A stretch of DNA of 64,000 bases from Pseudomonas sp. LB-090624 (GTDB lineage: Bacteria > Pseudomonadota > Gammaproteobacteria > Pseudomonadales > Pseudomonadaceae): the NCBI RefSeq assembly GCF_003205205.1, contig NZ_QJRL01000010.1, forward strand, positions 97,333-161,332, written 5' to 3'. A program made the translations under genes and the position numbers. How positions within the stretch are numbered: the first letter of the stretch is position 1; every line of letters begins with the position of its first letter. Below the pieces are notes generated by a model. It did no database searches and was not told the DNA's origin. It saw nothing but the letters and a program-made list of their open reading frames with translations. Below, piece by piece: positions 49,186 to 58,547 of the stretch.

Positions 49186-49214
49186 AAAAAAAACCCGCCG
49201 AAGCGGGTTTTTTC
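49186..49214 (-). terminator. Intrinsic terminator of gabT
   Basis: Stem AAACCCGC / GCGGGTTT with CGAA-type loop; the minus strand ends in a run of Ts after gabT. Confidence 0.88.
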
Positions 49215-49228
49215 TGAAGCGTGTCACA

Positions 49229-50506
49229 TCAAGCGATTTCAGCGAAGCACTCTTCGATGATAGCCAGGCCTTTGTCCAGCAGCGCGTCTTCGGCGGTCAG
49301 CGGAACCAGGATTCGCAGGACGTTGCCATAGGTGCCGCAAGACAGCAGGATCAGACCCTTCTCACGTGCCTTGGCCACAACCTGGCCAACAGCAGCAGCG
49401 TTAGGGGTGTGAGTGCCCTTCTCGAACACTTCGACGGCAATCATCGAGCCCAGACCACGGACGTCGCCGATGATCGGGTGCTTCTTCTGGATTTCACGCA
49501 GGCCGGCGGTCAGGCGCTCACCCACAGCCTTGCTGCGGTCCAGCAGTTTTTCTTCTTCGAACACTTCGATCACGGCCAGGGCCGCGGCGCAAGCGATCGG
49601 CGAGCCGGCGTAGGTACCGCCCAGGCCGCCTGGAGCGATGGCGTCCATGTACTCGGCCTTGCCGCACACACCAGCCAGCGGGAAGCCGCCAGCGATGGAT
49701 TTGGCGAAGGTGGTCAGGTCAGGCGCAACGCCCATCTGTTCCATGGCGAAGAAGGTGCCAGTACGGCCAGCGCCAGTCTGTACTTCGTCGGCGATCAGCA
49801 GGATGCCGTGCTGGTCGCACAGGGCGCGCAGGCGCTTCATCAGCTCTTTTGGCGCTGGCAGGAAGCCGCCTTCGCCTTGAACAGGCTCGAGGATGATCGC
49901 GGCGATGTCACGCGGCTCGGCGTCGTTCTTGAAGATACGCTCGACCGAGGCAATGGCGTCGTCAACGCTGATACCGTGCAGTTCGCTCGGGAACAGGGCG
50001 CGGAAAATGCCGCCTGGCATCAGGCCCATGCCAGCGGAGTACGGCACGACCTTGCCGGTCAGGCCCAGGGTCATCATGGTACGGCCGTGGTAGCCGCCGG
50101 TGAAGGCGATGACGCCGGCGCGGCCAGTGGCGGCACGGGCGATCTTGACAGCGTTCTCAACGGCTTCGGAGCCGGTGGTGACCAGCAGGGTCTTCTTGTC
50201 GAAGTCGCCTGGTACCAGCTTGTTGATCTTTTCGCACAGCTCTACGTAGGGTTCGTAGGCCAGCACCTGGAAGCAGGTGTGGCTGACCTTGGTCAGCTGC
50301 TCTTGCACCGCTGCAACCACTTTCGGGTGCAGGTGGCCGGTGTTCAGTACTGCGATGCCGCCGGCGAAGTCGATCAGTTCGCGGCCTTCAACGTCGATCA
50401 CGGTCGAGTTCTTCGCGGTGTCGACGAAGATCGGGTGGATCTGGCCGACGCCACGTGGGACGGCAGCTACACGACGTTGCATCAAGGATTCGTTGGTCTT
50501 GCTCAT
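49229..50506 (-). CDS. gabT: 4-aminobutyrate--2-oxoglutarate aminotransferase GabT
   Basis: A 425-residue class-III PLP aminotransferase. The PLP-binding lysine lies in TTFAKSIAGGFPLAG, with the preceding LLIADEVQTGAGRTGTF holding the PLP-contacting Asp. It converts GABA and 2-oxoglutarate to succinate semialdehyde and glutamate, feeding GabD upstream. Strong codon bias suggests high expression. The gap of 183 bp to gabD contains the gabD terminator, so it probably also has its own promoter. Confidence 0.96.
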   Translation of the reverse strand: MSKTNESLMQRRVAAVPRGVGQIHPIFVDTAKNSTVIDVEGRELIDFAGGIAVLNTGHLHPKVVAAVQEQLTKVSHTCFQVLAYEPYVELCEKINKLVPGDFDKKTLLVTTGSEAVENAVKIARAATGRAGVIAFTGGYHGRTMMTLGLTGKVVPYSAGMGLMPGGIFRALFPSELHGISVDDAIASVERIFKNDAEPRDIAAIILEPVQGEGGFLPAPKELMKRLRALCDQHGILLIADEVQTGAGRTGTFFAMEQMGVAPDLTTFAKSIAGGFPLAGVCGKAEYMDAIAPGGLGGTYAGSPIACAAALAVIEVFEEEKLLDRSKAVGERLTAGLREIQKKHPIIGDVRGLGSMIAVEVFEKGTHTPNAAAVGQVVAKAREKGLILLSCGTYGNVLRILVPLTAEDALLDKGLAIIEECFAEIA

Positions 50507-50624
50507 AATGCCCTCATTGCGCCGGTTGAATATGGCGCTTTTATTCGGGGGTGGCTGGGAGTGCTCGCGAACAGTATTCGTTGATCGACTGCCGTGAACG
50601 CCCTGGCCACCAGGTACTGCGATG

Positions 50625-50666
50625 TAAAAAAGGCCAGCGAGGCGTCGCTCTCGCGCCCCGCTGGCA
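50625..50666 (-). terminator. Intrinsic terminator of gabD
   Basis: Stem GCCAGCG (50633-50639) / CGCTGGC (50659-50665); on the minus strand it is followed by CTTTTTTAC, 24 bp after the gabD stop. Confidence 0.8.
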
Positions 50667-50689
50667 GAGGTAAAGCCTTTACCCTGCTA

Positions 50690-52132
50690 TCAGACGCTGA
50701 TGCACAGGTATTTGATTTCGAGGTAGTCCTCGATACCGTACTTGGAACCTTCGCGGCCCAGGCCCGAAGCCTTGATGCCACCGAACGGCGCCACTTCGTT
50801 GGAGATCAGGCCGGTGTTGATACCCACCATGCCGTATTCCAGGGCTTCGGCAACACGGAACACACGGCTCATGTCGCGGGCGTAGAAGTACGAAGCCAGG
50901 CCGAACTCGGTGTCGTTGGACATGGCGATGACTTCGGCTTCGTCCTTGAAGCGGAACAGCGGCGCCAGTGGGCCGAAGGTCTCTTCCTTGGCGACGGCAG
51001 CAGTCTTCGGTACGTCGACCAGGATGGTCGGTTCGAAGAAGTTGCCTTCGATGAGCTTGCCACCGGACAGCACTTTGGCGCCTTTGGAAACGGCGTCTTC
51101 AATGTGCTCCTGGACCTTGGCGACAGCCTTGCCGTCGATCAGCGGGCCAGTAGTGGTGCCGTCTTCCAGACCGTTACCGATCTTCAGCTTGGCAACCGCA
51201 GCGGCCAGCTTCTGGGCGAACGCATCGTAGACGCCGTCCTGCACGTAGATACGGTTGGCGCAGACGCAGGTCTGGCCGTTGTTGCGGTACTTGGAGATGA
51301 TCGCGCCCTCGACCGCCTTGTCCAGGTCGGCGTCGTCGAACACGATGAACGGGGCGTTGCCACCCAGTTCCAGGGAAACCTTCTTGATGTCCTTGGCGCA
51401 TTCTTGCATCAGCTGGCGACCGATTTCGGTCGAACCGGTGAAGGACAGCTTGCGTACCAGGGAGTTACCGGTCAGTTCGCCGCCAACTTCGCCAGCGCTG
51501 CCGGTGACCACGCTCAGCACGCCAGCCGGGATACCGGCGCGGTGGGCCAGCTCGACCAGGGCCAGGGCGGAGTACGGGGTCTGCGAAGCAGGCTTGAGCA
51601 CCATGGTGCAGCCAGCGGCCAAGGCCGGGCCGGCTTTACGGGTGATCATGGCGGCCGGGAAGTTCCACGGGGTGATGGCCGCGGTAACGCCGATTGGCTG
51701 CTTGATGACGATCAGGCGCTTGTCTGGCTGGTGGCCAGGAATGGTGTCACCGTAGACGCGCTTGGCTTCTTCGGCGAACCACTCGATGAACGAGGCGGCG
51801 TAGGCGATTTCGCCCTTGGCTTCGGCCAGTGGCTTGCCTTGTTCGGTGGTCATCAGACGAGCCAGGTCGTCCTGGTTCTCGATCATCAGTTCGAACCAGC
51901 GACGCAGCTTGGTCGAACGCTCTTTGGCGGTCAGGGCACGCCAGGCCGGCAGGGCCTTGTCGGCAGCTTCGATGGCGCGGCGGGTTTCCGCGGTGCCCAT
52001 CTTCGGCACGGTACCGATGACTTCACCGGTGGCCGGGTTGGTCACCTTGATGGTCTGGCCATTGTCCGCATCCAGCCACTCACCATTGATATAGGCTTGC
52101 TGGCGGAACAACTGAGCGTCTTTGAGCTGCAT
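50690..52132 (-). CDS. gabD: Succinate-semialdehyde dehydrogenase (NADP+) GabD
   Basis: A 480-residue aldehyde dehydrogenase. Catalytic Glu is in KVSLELGGNAPF and the nucleophilic Cys in NNGQTCVCANRIYV; VTAAITPWNFPAAMI binds cofactor. It oxidises succinate semialdehyde to succinate, completing GABA degradation with GabT. I chose the ATG at 52132 (MQLKDAQLFRQQAYINGEWL) over the ATG at 52171. A nested inverted repeat lies 105-140 bp upstream. Confidence 0.96.
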   Translation of the reverse strand: MQLKDAQLFRQQAYINGEWLDADNGQTIKVTNPATGEVIGTVPKMGTAETRRAIEAADKALPAWRALTAKERSTKLRRWFELMIENQDDLARLMTTEQGKPLAEAKGEIAYAASFIEWFAEEAKRVYGDTIPGHQPDKRLIVIKQPIGVTAAITPWNFPAAMITRKAGPALAAGCTMVLKPASQTPYSALALVELAHRAGIPAGVLSVVTGSAGEVGGELTGNSLVRKLSFTGSTEIGRQLMQECAKDIKKVSLELGGNAPFIVFDDADLDKAVEGAIISKYRNNGQTCVCANRIYVQDGVYDAFAQKLAAAVAKLKIGNGLEDGTTTGPLIDGKAVAKVQEHIEDAVSKGAKVLSGGKLIEGNFFEPTILVDVPKTAAVAKEETFGPLAPLFRFKDEAEVIAMSNDTEFGLASYFYARDMSRVFRVAEALEYGMVGINTGLISNEVAPFGGIKASGLGREGSKYGIEDYLEIKYLCISV

Positions 52133-52236
52133 GTCGGCTTCCCGAATTGTTGATTGTTGAAAAGCGCCCAAGGCAGGGCATCGAGCGTTTGAAATCTCAA
52201 ACGAATGCTAAGCGGCTGCTGGGGTGTTGGACAATA

Positions 52237-52272
52237 GGCTGTTCGAAAAAAAGAACGAATGGTTGAACAGCC
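52237..52272. promoter_or_regulatory. Nested inverted repeat upstream of gabD
   Basis: Outer arms GGCTGTTC (52237-52244) / GAACAGCC (52265-52272) enclose an inner GTTC-gaaaaaaa-GAAC. It could be an operator for a gab regulator or a leader stem; no regulator gene is adjacent. Confidence 0.4.
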
Positions 52273-52304
52273 GGGCGGAAATTTCATCATTTGGGTAGTG
52301 GCAA

Positions 52305-52346
52305 CCGGTCTCTTCGCGGGCACGCCCGCGAAAGGGCCGTTACAGG
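52305..52346. repeat. REP element
   Basis: TCTTCGCGGGCACGCCCGCG followed by AAAGGGCCGTTACAGG; between astA and gabD. The rest of this 276-bp gap holds the gabD inverted repeat and the astA terminator. Confidence 0.75.
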
Positions 52347-52375
52347 TTAGACGAATGAACTGAAAGAAATGTGAA

Positions 52376-52396
52376 GGGAGGACCGACGGCCCTCCC
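52376..52396 (-). terminator. Terminator of sftP-astA
   Basis: GGGAGG / CCTCCC stem 13 bp after the astA stop; weak U-tract. Confidence 0.5.
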
Positions 52397-52408
52397 GAAG
52401 GGGGTGCA

Positions 52409-54085
52409 TCAGAATGCCTTGGCCAGGTCGATCACCAGAGCCCTGTAGCCAACACTGCCAGGCTGCCGGCTATGCACCTTCAGCTCCACCAGCACCTCCT
52501 GCGTTCCGCGCCGCACCTCGTTGAGCACGGTGGTGGTCAGTTTCTCGGGGGTGAGGAAGTTCACCGAAGCCGAGTAGATGAACTGGGTGTCGGTCTCTGG
52601 CCGGTAGGCCACCACCGAGGTCACCGGGCTGTACCACTCGTCGCCACGCTCCTTGCCGTACTCCCACACCTGCTCGACCGTACCCTTGCCCTCGTCGATA
52701 CGGTACTCCACCGCCCGGCTATAGTTGCCGGCAAGCTTGGTTGGCGCAAAGTCGCGCCCCCAGCCGTTATCGAACACAGTCAACGTGCCTTTGCCGGTGA
52801 GCCAAGCAGTGTGCTGGGTCCACGACCAATCGAAGTTTTCGCTCGCGACCGGTGTCAGCACCTTGTCGCGCAAGCGCTCAGGCCAGCCTTGGGGCGAGGC
52901 AAGAATCCATTTCACCTGCTTGTCACGCCCAATCTTCACCACGCCCTGATGCCGTGCTGAAACGATGATGCTGTCGTCATCGGCGTCGTAGTCGATGGCA
53001 TTGACGTGGGCCCAGTTGCGCCCGGTACCCACACCCGGGGTATCGCCAAAGGGCAAGTCACCCTCGGCCAGCTCGTTGGCCAGCCGCTCGTCCTGCTTCT
53101 GCACACCCGGCGGCAACTGGATGGCCGCCTTGCCCAGGGTCTCCAGCAGGTCGCCGCGGTACGGGTCGAGAATCTGGTTCAGGTCCCAGAAGTCCAGCAC
53201 ATCCCCGGCCTCGTTGACCTCGATGATGTGGTCACGGATCGAACGCACGCGTTTGCCATCGGGACGGCGGTAGTCGCTGGTGCCAACCCGTAACAGGTAA
53301 GTGCCATTGGTGGTCTCGCGGATTTCGTGGGAGAAATCGGCAAATTTGTCAGGCAGGCTGCGCTGCCAGATGCGTCGGCCCAGCAGATCGTACTTGGAGT
53401 AGGTCTGGCCCTGCCCCCAGATCAGCTTGCCATCGCGGGTCTGCTGGAAGCCCATGGTGCCGCCCAAACTGTCACGGCGGTTAGAGTCGTGGATCTGTTC
53501 AATATCCAGGTACCAGCGCACATCGCCATTGCTGTCGGCAATCCAGTTGTTGCCCACTTGGTCCCATTCTGCTGCGCCGCCCAAAGCGTTCCATTTAAAG
53601 GCGCGGCCACCAGGAATGTCACCTTGCAAGTGGTTGAACAGGTACAGGCGTTTTTCGAACCCTGCTGCGACCTTGATCGGCTCGACCTCCGGTAGCGCGG
53701 CAGTCTGCCTGGCCACCACCGGCAGGCGGACGGCCGGAGCGTAGATCTGGTACTGCTCGCGAACACGCTCGCCGTCCAGCTTGTAGGTCACCTCCACCTG
53801 GTTGACGTGGTCCGGGTACAGACCGAATACCGGGATACCGCCGTAGGTCCACAGCGAACGGTCGGAGACTTCGTAGGTAATGTCGACACCGCGTTCGCCG
53901 CGGCCCAGCACGCGCACGTGCGCGTTACTCAGGCTACGCCCTCCGTCGCGAATGATCGCGGTCAGCGGCGCCAGGCGATACGGGTTGACCACTACATCAC
54001 CGAGCAGCGCCTCGCCACGCTCGGGGACCTTGGCGGTCAGGCACGCGCCTTCAGGCAGTACAGGGGTTTCGGTCTTGGCATTCAT
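52409..54085 (-). CDS. astA: PAPS-independent arylsulfate sulfotransferase AstA
   Basis: A 558-residue arylsulfotransferase (AssT/ASST family, PF05935 type). It moves sulfate from an aryl sulfate ester to another hydroxyl acceptor without PAPS. The family core is NWAHVNAIDYDADDDSIIVS then ARHQGVVKIG, with His360 and His379 at the expected catalytic positions, and an Arg/His-rich site FSHEI near 253. Unlike E. coli AssT it has no signal peptide (MNAKTETPVLPEG), so it should be cytoplasmic. It follows sftP by 17 bp with AAGGAG before its ATG. In P. putida S-313 such a gene is needed for aryl sulfate use. Confidence 0.88.
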   Translation of the reverse strand: MNAKTETPVLPEGACLTAKVPERGEALLGDVVVNPYRLAPLTAIIRDGGRSLSNAHVRVLGRGERGVDITYEVSDRSLWTYGGIPVFGLYPDHVNQVEVTYKLDGERVREQYQIYAPAVRLPVVARQTAALPEVEPIKVAAGFEKRLYLFNHLQGDIPGGRAFKWNALGGAAEWDQVGNNWIADSNGDVRWYLDIEQIHDSNRRDSLGGTMGFQQTRDGKLIWGQGQTYSKYDLLGRRIWQRSLPDKFADFSHEIRETTNGTYLLRVGTSDYRRPDGKRVRSIRDHIIEVNEAGDVLDFWDLNQILDPYRGDLLETLGKAAIQLPPGVQKQDERLANELAEGDLPFGDTPGVGTGRNWAHVNAIDYDADDDSIIVSARHQGVVKIGRDKQVKWILASPQGWPERLRDKVLTPVASENFDWSWTQHTAWLTGKGTLTVFDNGWGRDFAPTKLAGNYSRAVEYRIDEGKGTVEQVWEYGKERGDEWYSPVTSVVAYRPETDTQFIYSASVNFLTPEKLTTTVLNEVRRGTQEVLVELKVHSRQPGSVGYRALVIDLAKAF

Positions 54086-54102
54086 GGCAAAGCTCCTTGT
54101 GC

Positions 54103-56442
54103 TCAGAAGTCGTAACGGGCAGTGGCACCGAACGTACGCGGCGTGCCTAGCACGCCGGCATAGCCACCGTTGGCGGAGTTCCACAGGCTGGTGAAGTAGG
54201 TCTTATCGCCGGCGTTTTTCACCCACAGCGACAGGTCGACCACGCCGTCGCCCTGGTCCAGGCGCACACCAGCGGAAAGGTTGACCAGCGCGTAGCTGGG
54301 GATCTGGCCGAAATCGGAATCGTCGATGGTGCCCACTGCCTTCGAACGGAAGGCGTAACTGGCGGTGACGTAGGGCTCGACATGCTCGCTGGCCTGCCAC
54401 TTGTACTGCGTGTTGAGGTTGGCGATGTACTTGGAGGCGCCAACCACCTGGTGCCCGGACAGGTCGCAGGTGGCGGTGGCGTTGGCCAGGCTCACTTCGG
54501 CCGGGCATGGTGCGTCCTTGTATTCGGTGTAGCGCACGTCGTTCCACGAGCCGTTGAAGTTGACCGTAAGGCCGCGGATCGGCAGCGCCGTGGCCTCGAA
54601 CTCCAGGCCACGCGAGCGCACGCGGCCGGCGTTGGCCAGGTACTGCACGCGGTTGATCTGGTCATAAACGTTGGCCTGGTAGCCGTGCACTTCGGCCCAG
54701 AACAGGTTGCTGTTGAGCTGCAGGCGGCCGTCGAACAGGGTGCTTTTCAAACCCAGCTCGGCATTGTTGACCCGCTCGGTGCCGACCAGCAGCGAATCGG
54801 TGCCCAGCCGGGGCGCAGCGCCAACCGTGAGGTTGATGCCACCAGACTTCTCACCATGGGTCAGGGTGGCGTAGCCCAGCAGCTGTTCGTTGAAGCGGTA
54901 GCTCAGGCCCAACAGGCCGGAAGGGCTGAAGCTGTACTGGTTGAGGTCACCCGAATCGTAGGCCCCTATGCGGGCCTGGCGCGCGGCAGCAGCAGCCCCG
55001 GTGACAGCGGCGCCGCCCTCCGGTGCATCGCGGGTCACCCAGGCGCTCTTTTCTTCATAGGTGCCCCGGATGCCGGCGGTAAAATCCAGCCGGTCGGTGA
55101 CATGCCAGGTGCCTTGCGCGAACAGCGCATAGCTGTCGGTATCGATGTGCCCATCGCCAATGGTATTGACGTTGTTCAGTGCCCCGGCTGGTGTGAGGTT
55201 CCAGACATCCGCCTGCGGCCCGTAGTAAGTAAAGGATTTATTGTCCAGATCCTGCTTGAAGTAATAGGCACCCAGCACGTAGTCGAAGGCGCCACCCGTA
55301 GGTGAAGCCAGGCGAATTTCTTGCGAGTACTGCTTGTCACGTACCGAAACCCCGGCGCTATAGAACACTGGCACGTTCAGACCATCGTCGTTGCGCGGGG
55401 TGAAGTCCCACCAGCGGTAGGCAGTGATCGACGTCAGGGTGAAGTCGTTGGGAAGGGTCCAGTTGGCCTCCACCGAAGTGCCGCCCTGGAACACCGTCAC
55501 CTGCTGGTCAGCGTCGAAATTGACCTTGCGGTCCTTGCCCGACACCAGCGTTGCGCCCGCCTGGGCAGCCAGGCTTTCGTAGCGGTTCACGCCATTGATG
55601 GTGGGGCCGGTGCTGTACAGGCTGAGGATGCCGTTGTTGGAGTCTTCTTCGTTGTATTCGCCTATCCAGCGCAGGTTGAAGGTTTCGCTGGGTTTGAACA
55701 GCAGCTGTGTGCGAAAGCCTTGGCGCTTGCCGCCGTTGAGATCGTCACCGTTGTGGATGTTCTTTACATAGCCGTCGTCTTCGGTGCGGTAGGCACTGAT
55801 GCGGCCGGCCAGGGTATCGCTGAGCGGCCCCGAGAAGCTGCCTTGGGTTTGCAGATAGCCGTCCTCCCCGATCGACTGCTGAATGCTGCCTTCACGGTGG
55901 AAAGTCGGCTTGCGCGTGGTGATGTTGAGCACGCCGGCAGTCGTGTTCTTGCCGAACAGCGTGCCCTGCGGGCCGCGCAGTACTTCCAGCTGCTCCACAT
56001 CCAGCAGGTCGAATACCGCCATGCCGGGGCGACCGAGGTAGACGTTGTCGAGATAGATGCCAACGCTGCCCTCCAAGCCATCGCTGGCCGGGTTGTTACC
56101 CAGGCCACGAATCGAGATGCTCGACTGGCGGGCATGCACGTAGGCGACGTTGGTGCTGGGCACCAGCTGTTGCAAATCCTGCACGCGGTAGATGTGCTGG
56201 GTTTCCAGGGTTTCGCTGTCGAGTACGCTGATCGGCGTGGGCACGCTCTGCGCGGTTTCTTCGCGGCGGCGGGCGTTGACTGTGACGGTGCCTAGCTTGG
56301 CTTCCTGCTCCACCGTCGGGCTGGCGGCTATGACCGCGTCTTCAGCGAAGCTGCCAGAGGATGCCGCCAGCAGTACGCCAGCGGCCAAGGGTTGCAGGGT
56401 GAAACGCGACGCGCGCGCAGGCCAACGGGAAAGTCCGGACAT
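54103..56442 (-). CDS. sftP: TonB-dependent outer-membrane receptor, sulfate-ester type (SftP-like)
   Basis: A 779-residue TonB receptor with a signal peptide (ending SGSFA-ED), a plug domain (about 60-170; EQLEVLRGPQGTLFGKNTTA, GVLNITTRKP) and a 22-strand barrel ending in the aromatic TARYDF. The plug-barrel signature resembles receptors for siderophores and hydrophobic compounds; next to astA it is best read as an outer-membrane entry for sulfate esters, as proposed for SftP in P. putida S-313. The ATG follows CAAGGAG. It is divergent from the LysR gene sftR. Confidence 0.85.
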   Translation of the reverse strand: MSGLSRWPARASRFTLQPLAAGVLLAASSGSFAEDAVIAASPTVEQEAKLGTVTVNARRREETAQSVPTPISVLDSETLETQHIYRVQDLQQLVPSTNVAYVHARQSSISIRGLGNNPASDGLEGSVGIYLDNVYLGRPGMAVFDLLDVEQLEVLRGPQGTLFGKNTTAGVLNITTRKPTFHREGSIQQSIGEDGYLQTQGSFSGPLSDTLAGRISAYRTEDDGYVKNIHNGDDLNGGKRQGFRTQLLFKPSETFNLRWIGEYNEEDSNNGILSLYSTGPTINGVNRYESLAAQAGATLVSGKDRKVNFDADQQVTVFQGGTSVEANWTLPNDFTLTSITAYRWWDFTPRNDDGLNVPVFYSAGVSVRDKQYSQEIRLASPTGGAFDYVLGAYYFKQDLDNKSFTYYGPQADVWNLTPAGALNNVNTIGDGHIDTDSYALFAQGTWHVTDRLDFTAGIRGTYEEKSAWVTRDAPEGGAAVTGAAAAARQARIGAYDSGDLNQYSFSPSGLLGLSYRFNEQLLGYATLTHGEKSGGINLTVGAAPRLGTDSLLVGTERVNNAELGLKSTLFDGRLQLNSNLFWAEVHGYQANVYDQINRVQYLANAGRVRSRGLEFEATALPIRGLTVNFNGSWNDVRYTEYKDAPCPAEVSLANATATCDLSGHQVVGASKYIANLNTQYKWQASEHVEPYVTASYAFRSKAVGTIDDSDFGQIPSYALVNLSAGVRLDQGDGVVDLSLWVKNAGDKTYFTSLWNSANGGYAGVLGTPRTFGATARYDF

Positions 56443-56635
56443 GCAAATGCTCCTTGAGGCATGGGCCCTGGGCGAGCATTTCCGTTGGCGGAACCGAATC
56501 GCGGTAAGTCGGGCTTATATTCTTTTAAGATATATAAATATTTGTATTTCATATTTTGTGGAATAAGTAAGTCCCTTTATAAGGGGACTCACCCTTGTCA
56601 GCAATTGCATTTCACCGAAGGTTTCAATGTAGAAA
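56443..56635. promoter_or_regulatory. Divergent sftP/sftR control region
   Basis: A 193-bp gap with an AT-rich block (56510-56585) that holds TATATTCTTTT and GGAATAA (56560-56566). LysR regulators commonly bind such a spot to control the divergent gene. Confidence 0.5.
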
Positions 56636-57550
56636 ATGCATATCGATCTGCGTCAGCTGCGCCACTACATCGCCCTTGTCGAACACCGCAGCTTCGTCGC
56701 GGCAGCGGCGGCGGTGAATCTGTCGCAATCGGCCTTCAGCCGTAGCATTCAGACCCTGGAACACAACGTCGGCTGCCGCCTGGTCGACCGCGCCAGCAAG
56801 GAGCTGGCACCCACCCGCCAGGGTCTTCTGGTGCTGGAGCACTCGCGGCGGCTAGTGCATGGGGCACACAAGCTGGTTAACGAAATTCACCAGTTCAACG
56901 GTGCCACCACCGGCGTGGTGCGCTTCGGTTCCGGCCCAGCGCCGGCCGGTGGCCTGGTGCCGCGGGCGGTAGCGCGCTTCGTTGCCGAGTACCCGGCGGC
57001 GCGAACCTGCTTCCAGGTGGACAACTGGCAAGCATTGAACCGTAAGCTGGTGGCCGAGGAGATCGAGTTCTTCGTCGCCGACACACGCCAGTTCGAATCC
57101 GACCCGGATTACCAAGTGCACAAGCTGACGCCACAGCGCTGGCATTTCTGCTGCCGCGCCGGGCACCCTCTGACGCAGCAGGAGATCGTGCAGGCGCGCG
57201 ACCTGTTCGACTACCCGATGGCCACCACCTTCCGCCCGCCGAACATCCGCAAGATCCTCAGCGACCTCAGCGGGCGGCAGGACTTCTTGCCAGCAGTGGA
57301 GTGCGAACACGGGTATGCGTTGCTGAATGTGGTAATGCATTCGGACACCATCGGCATTGCCTGCAATGCCAATTTGCAGCCGTATCAACGCGAGGGTGGG
57401 CTAGTGCAGTTGAAGCTGGCGGACCTTACGCCGGAGCAGGAAGAGGCGTGCCATACCCGCTATGGCGTGGTAAGCCGGGTGGGGTATGGCTTGTCGCCGT
57501 TGGCGCAGGCACTGGTCAGGCAGTTGATTGCCTGTGATACCGAAATGTAA
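56636..57550 (+). CDS. sftR: LysR-family regulator of sulfate-ester use (SftR-like)
   Basis: A 304-residue LysR regulator. The N-terminal winged HTH reads HIDLRQLRHYIALVEHRSFV and AAVNLSQSAFSRSIQTLEHN; the C-terminal LysR substrate domain follows. It is divergent from sftP and sits between sftP-astA and atsRK, so it is a good candidate for controlling them, as SftR does in P. putida S-313. A palindrome at 57550 ends it. The inducer is not known from sequence. Confidence 0.88.
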   Translation: MHIDLRQLRHYIALVEHRSFVAAAAAVNLSQSAFSRSIQTLEHNVGCRLVDRASKELAPTRQGLLVLEHSRRLVHGAHKLVNEIHQFNGATTGVVRFGSGPAPAGGLVPRAVARFVAEYPAARTCFQVDNWQALNRKLVAEEIEFFVADTRQFESDPDYQVHKLTPQRWHFCCRAGHPLTQQEIVQARDLFDYPMATTFRPPNIRKILSDLSGRQDFLPAVECEHGYALLNVVMHSDTIGIACNANLQPYQREGGLVQLKLADLTPEQEEACHTRYGVVSRVGYGLSPLAQALVRQLIACDTEM

Positions 57551-57587
57551 CAGGCGGGTACCCCGCCTGTGAGCCCGCTCCCACAGG
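57550..57587. terminator. Hairpin and REP half between sftR and atsK
   Basis: Perfect palindrome ACAGGCGGG...CCCGCCTGT (57550-57570) followed by the REP tail GAGCCCGCTCCCACAGG, between convergent genes. Confidence 0.7.
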
Positions 57588-57601
57588 GTCATCTGAACCT
57601 C

Positions 57602-58507
57602 TCAGCCCTTGCGAGTTGTCCGGCTCAACTGGCCATCCACACCCACCGGCACCTCCCCGGCCAAGGTCACCCGCCGCACCACGCGCGGCTGAGTCCCATA
57701 ATCATCCACCGCATAATGCTGCGTTGCCCGGTTATCCCAGATCGCTACGTCCCCCGCCTGCCAGCGCCAGCGCACGGTGTTCTCAAGGCGCGTCACATGC
57801 CCTTGCAACACCGCGAACAGGTGCTGCGAATCCGCCAACGAATAACCCTTGATGCGCTTAACGAAGTGCCCCAGTTGCAGTACCCGCTCGCCACTGATCG
57901 GGTGCACTCGCACCACCGGGTGCTCGGTCTCGTACACCGTGGAGGTGAAGACCTTGCGATAACGCTCCAGCTTGGAGGGGTCCACGTCAGGCTTGATGCT
58001 GGCGTAGTCGTACTCGTTGCTGTGCACCGCCCACAGTTTATTGGCCAGCTCGCGCAGCGGTTCAGGCAGCTCTTGATAGGCCGCAGCCGTGTTGGCCCAC
58101 ACGGTGTCGCCACCGGAGGCAGGCGCCACCACGCTGCGCAGGATCGAGGCCTTGGGGTAGGCGTCGACGAACGTCACGTCGGTGTGCCAGGAGTTGGCCC
58201 GCTGGCCCTCGGCGCCGTCGAGCTGCAACAGGTAGCTGGTGCCGTCCACCACCGGCACGGTGGGGTGGGCCACGGGCTCGCCGAGCAGCTTGGCGAAGGC
58301 TTCCTGGCTGTGATCATCGAGGTGCGTCTGGCCACGGAAGAAAATGACCTTGTGTTTCACCAGCGCAGCCTGAATGGCATCGAGGGTGGCGGCGTCGAGG
58401 TCGGCGGACAGCTGTACCCCGCGAATTTCGGCGCCGATACGCCCGGCGACCGGGTGAATATCGAGTTCGAGGGCTTGTGGCGCGGTGGCCAGGGCGGCAT
58501 TGCTCAT
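57602..58507 (-). CDS. atsK: Alkylsulfatase / sulfate-ester 2-oxoglutarate dioxygenase AtsK
   Basis: A 301-residue Fe(II)/2-oxoglutarate dioxygenase that oxidises alkyl sulfate esters to aldehyde and sulfate, with succinate and CO2 from 2-oxoglutarate. Iron ligands His108, Asp110 (NSWHTDVTF) and His264 ([10 protein letters not shown]), and the 2-oxoglutarate-binding Arg275/Arg279 (RVVRR) match the residue numbers I recall for P. putida S-313 AtsK. The ATG at 58507 follows CAAGGA. It is downstream of atsR in one operon and divergent from sftR's block. Confidence 0.96.
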   Translation of the reverse strand: MSNAALATAPQALELDIHPVAGRIGAEIRGVQLSADLDAATLDAIQAALVKHKVIFFRGQTHLDDHSQEAFAKLLGEPVAHPTVPVVDGTSYLLQLDGAEGQRANSWHTDVTFVDAYPKASILRSVVAPASGGDTVWANTAAAYQELPEPLRELANKLWAVHSNEYDYASIKPDVDPSKLERYRKVFTSTVYETEHPVVRVHPISGERVLQLGHFVKRIKGYSLADSQHLFAVLQGHVTRLENTVRWRWQAGDVAIWDNRATQHYAVDDYGTQPRVVRRVTLAGEVPVGVDGQLSRTTRKG

Positions 58508-58547
58508 GGTTGTGGTCCTTGCGGTGATGGTCGGGTTGCTTGCGGGT

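Noticed and set aside
50594..52153. 519-codon plus-strand frame opposite gabD
   Set aside because: Antisense shadow; gabD is certain and strongly codon-biased.
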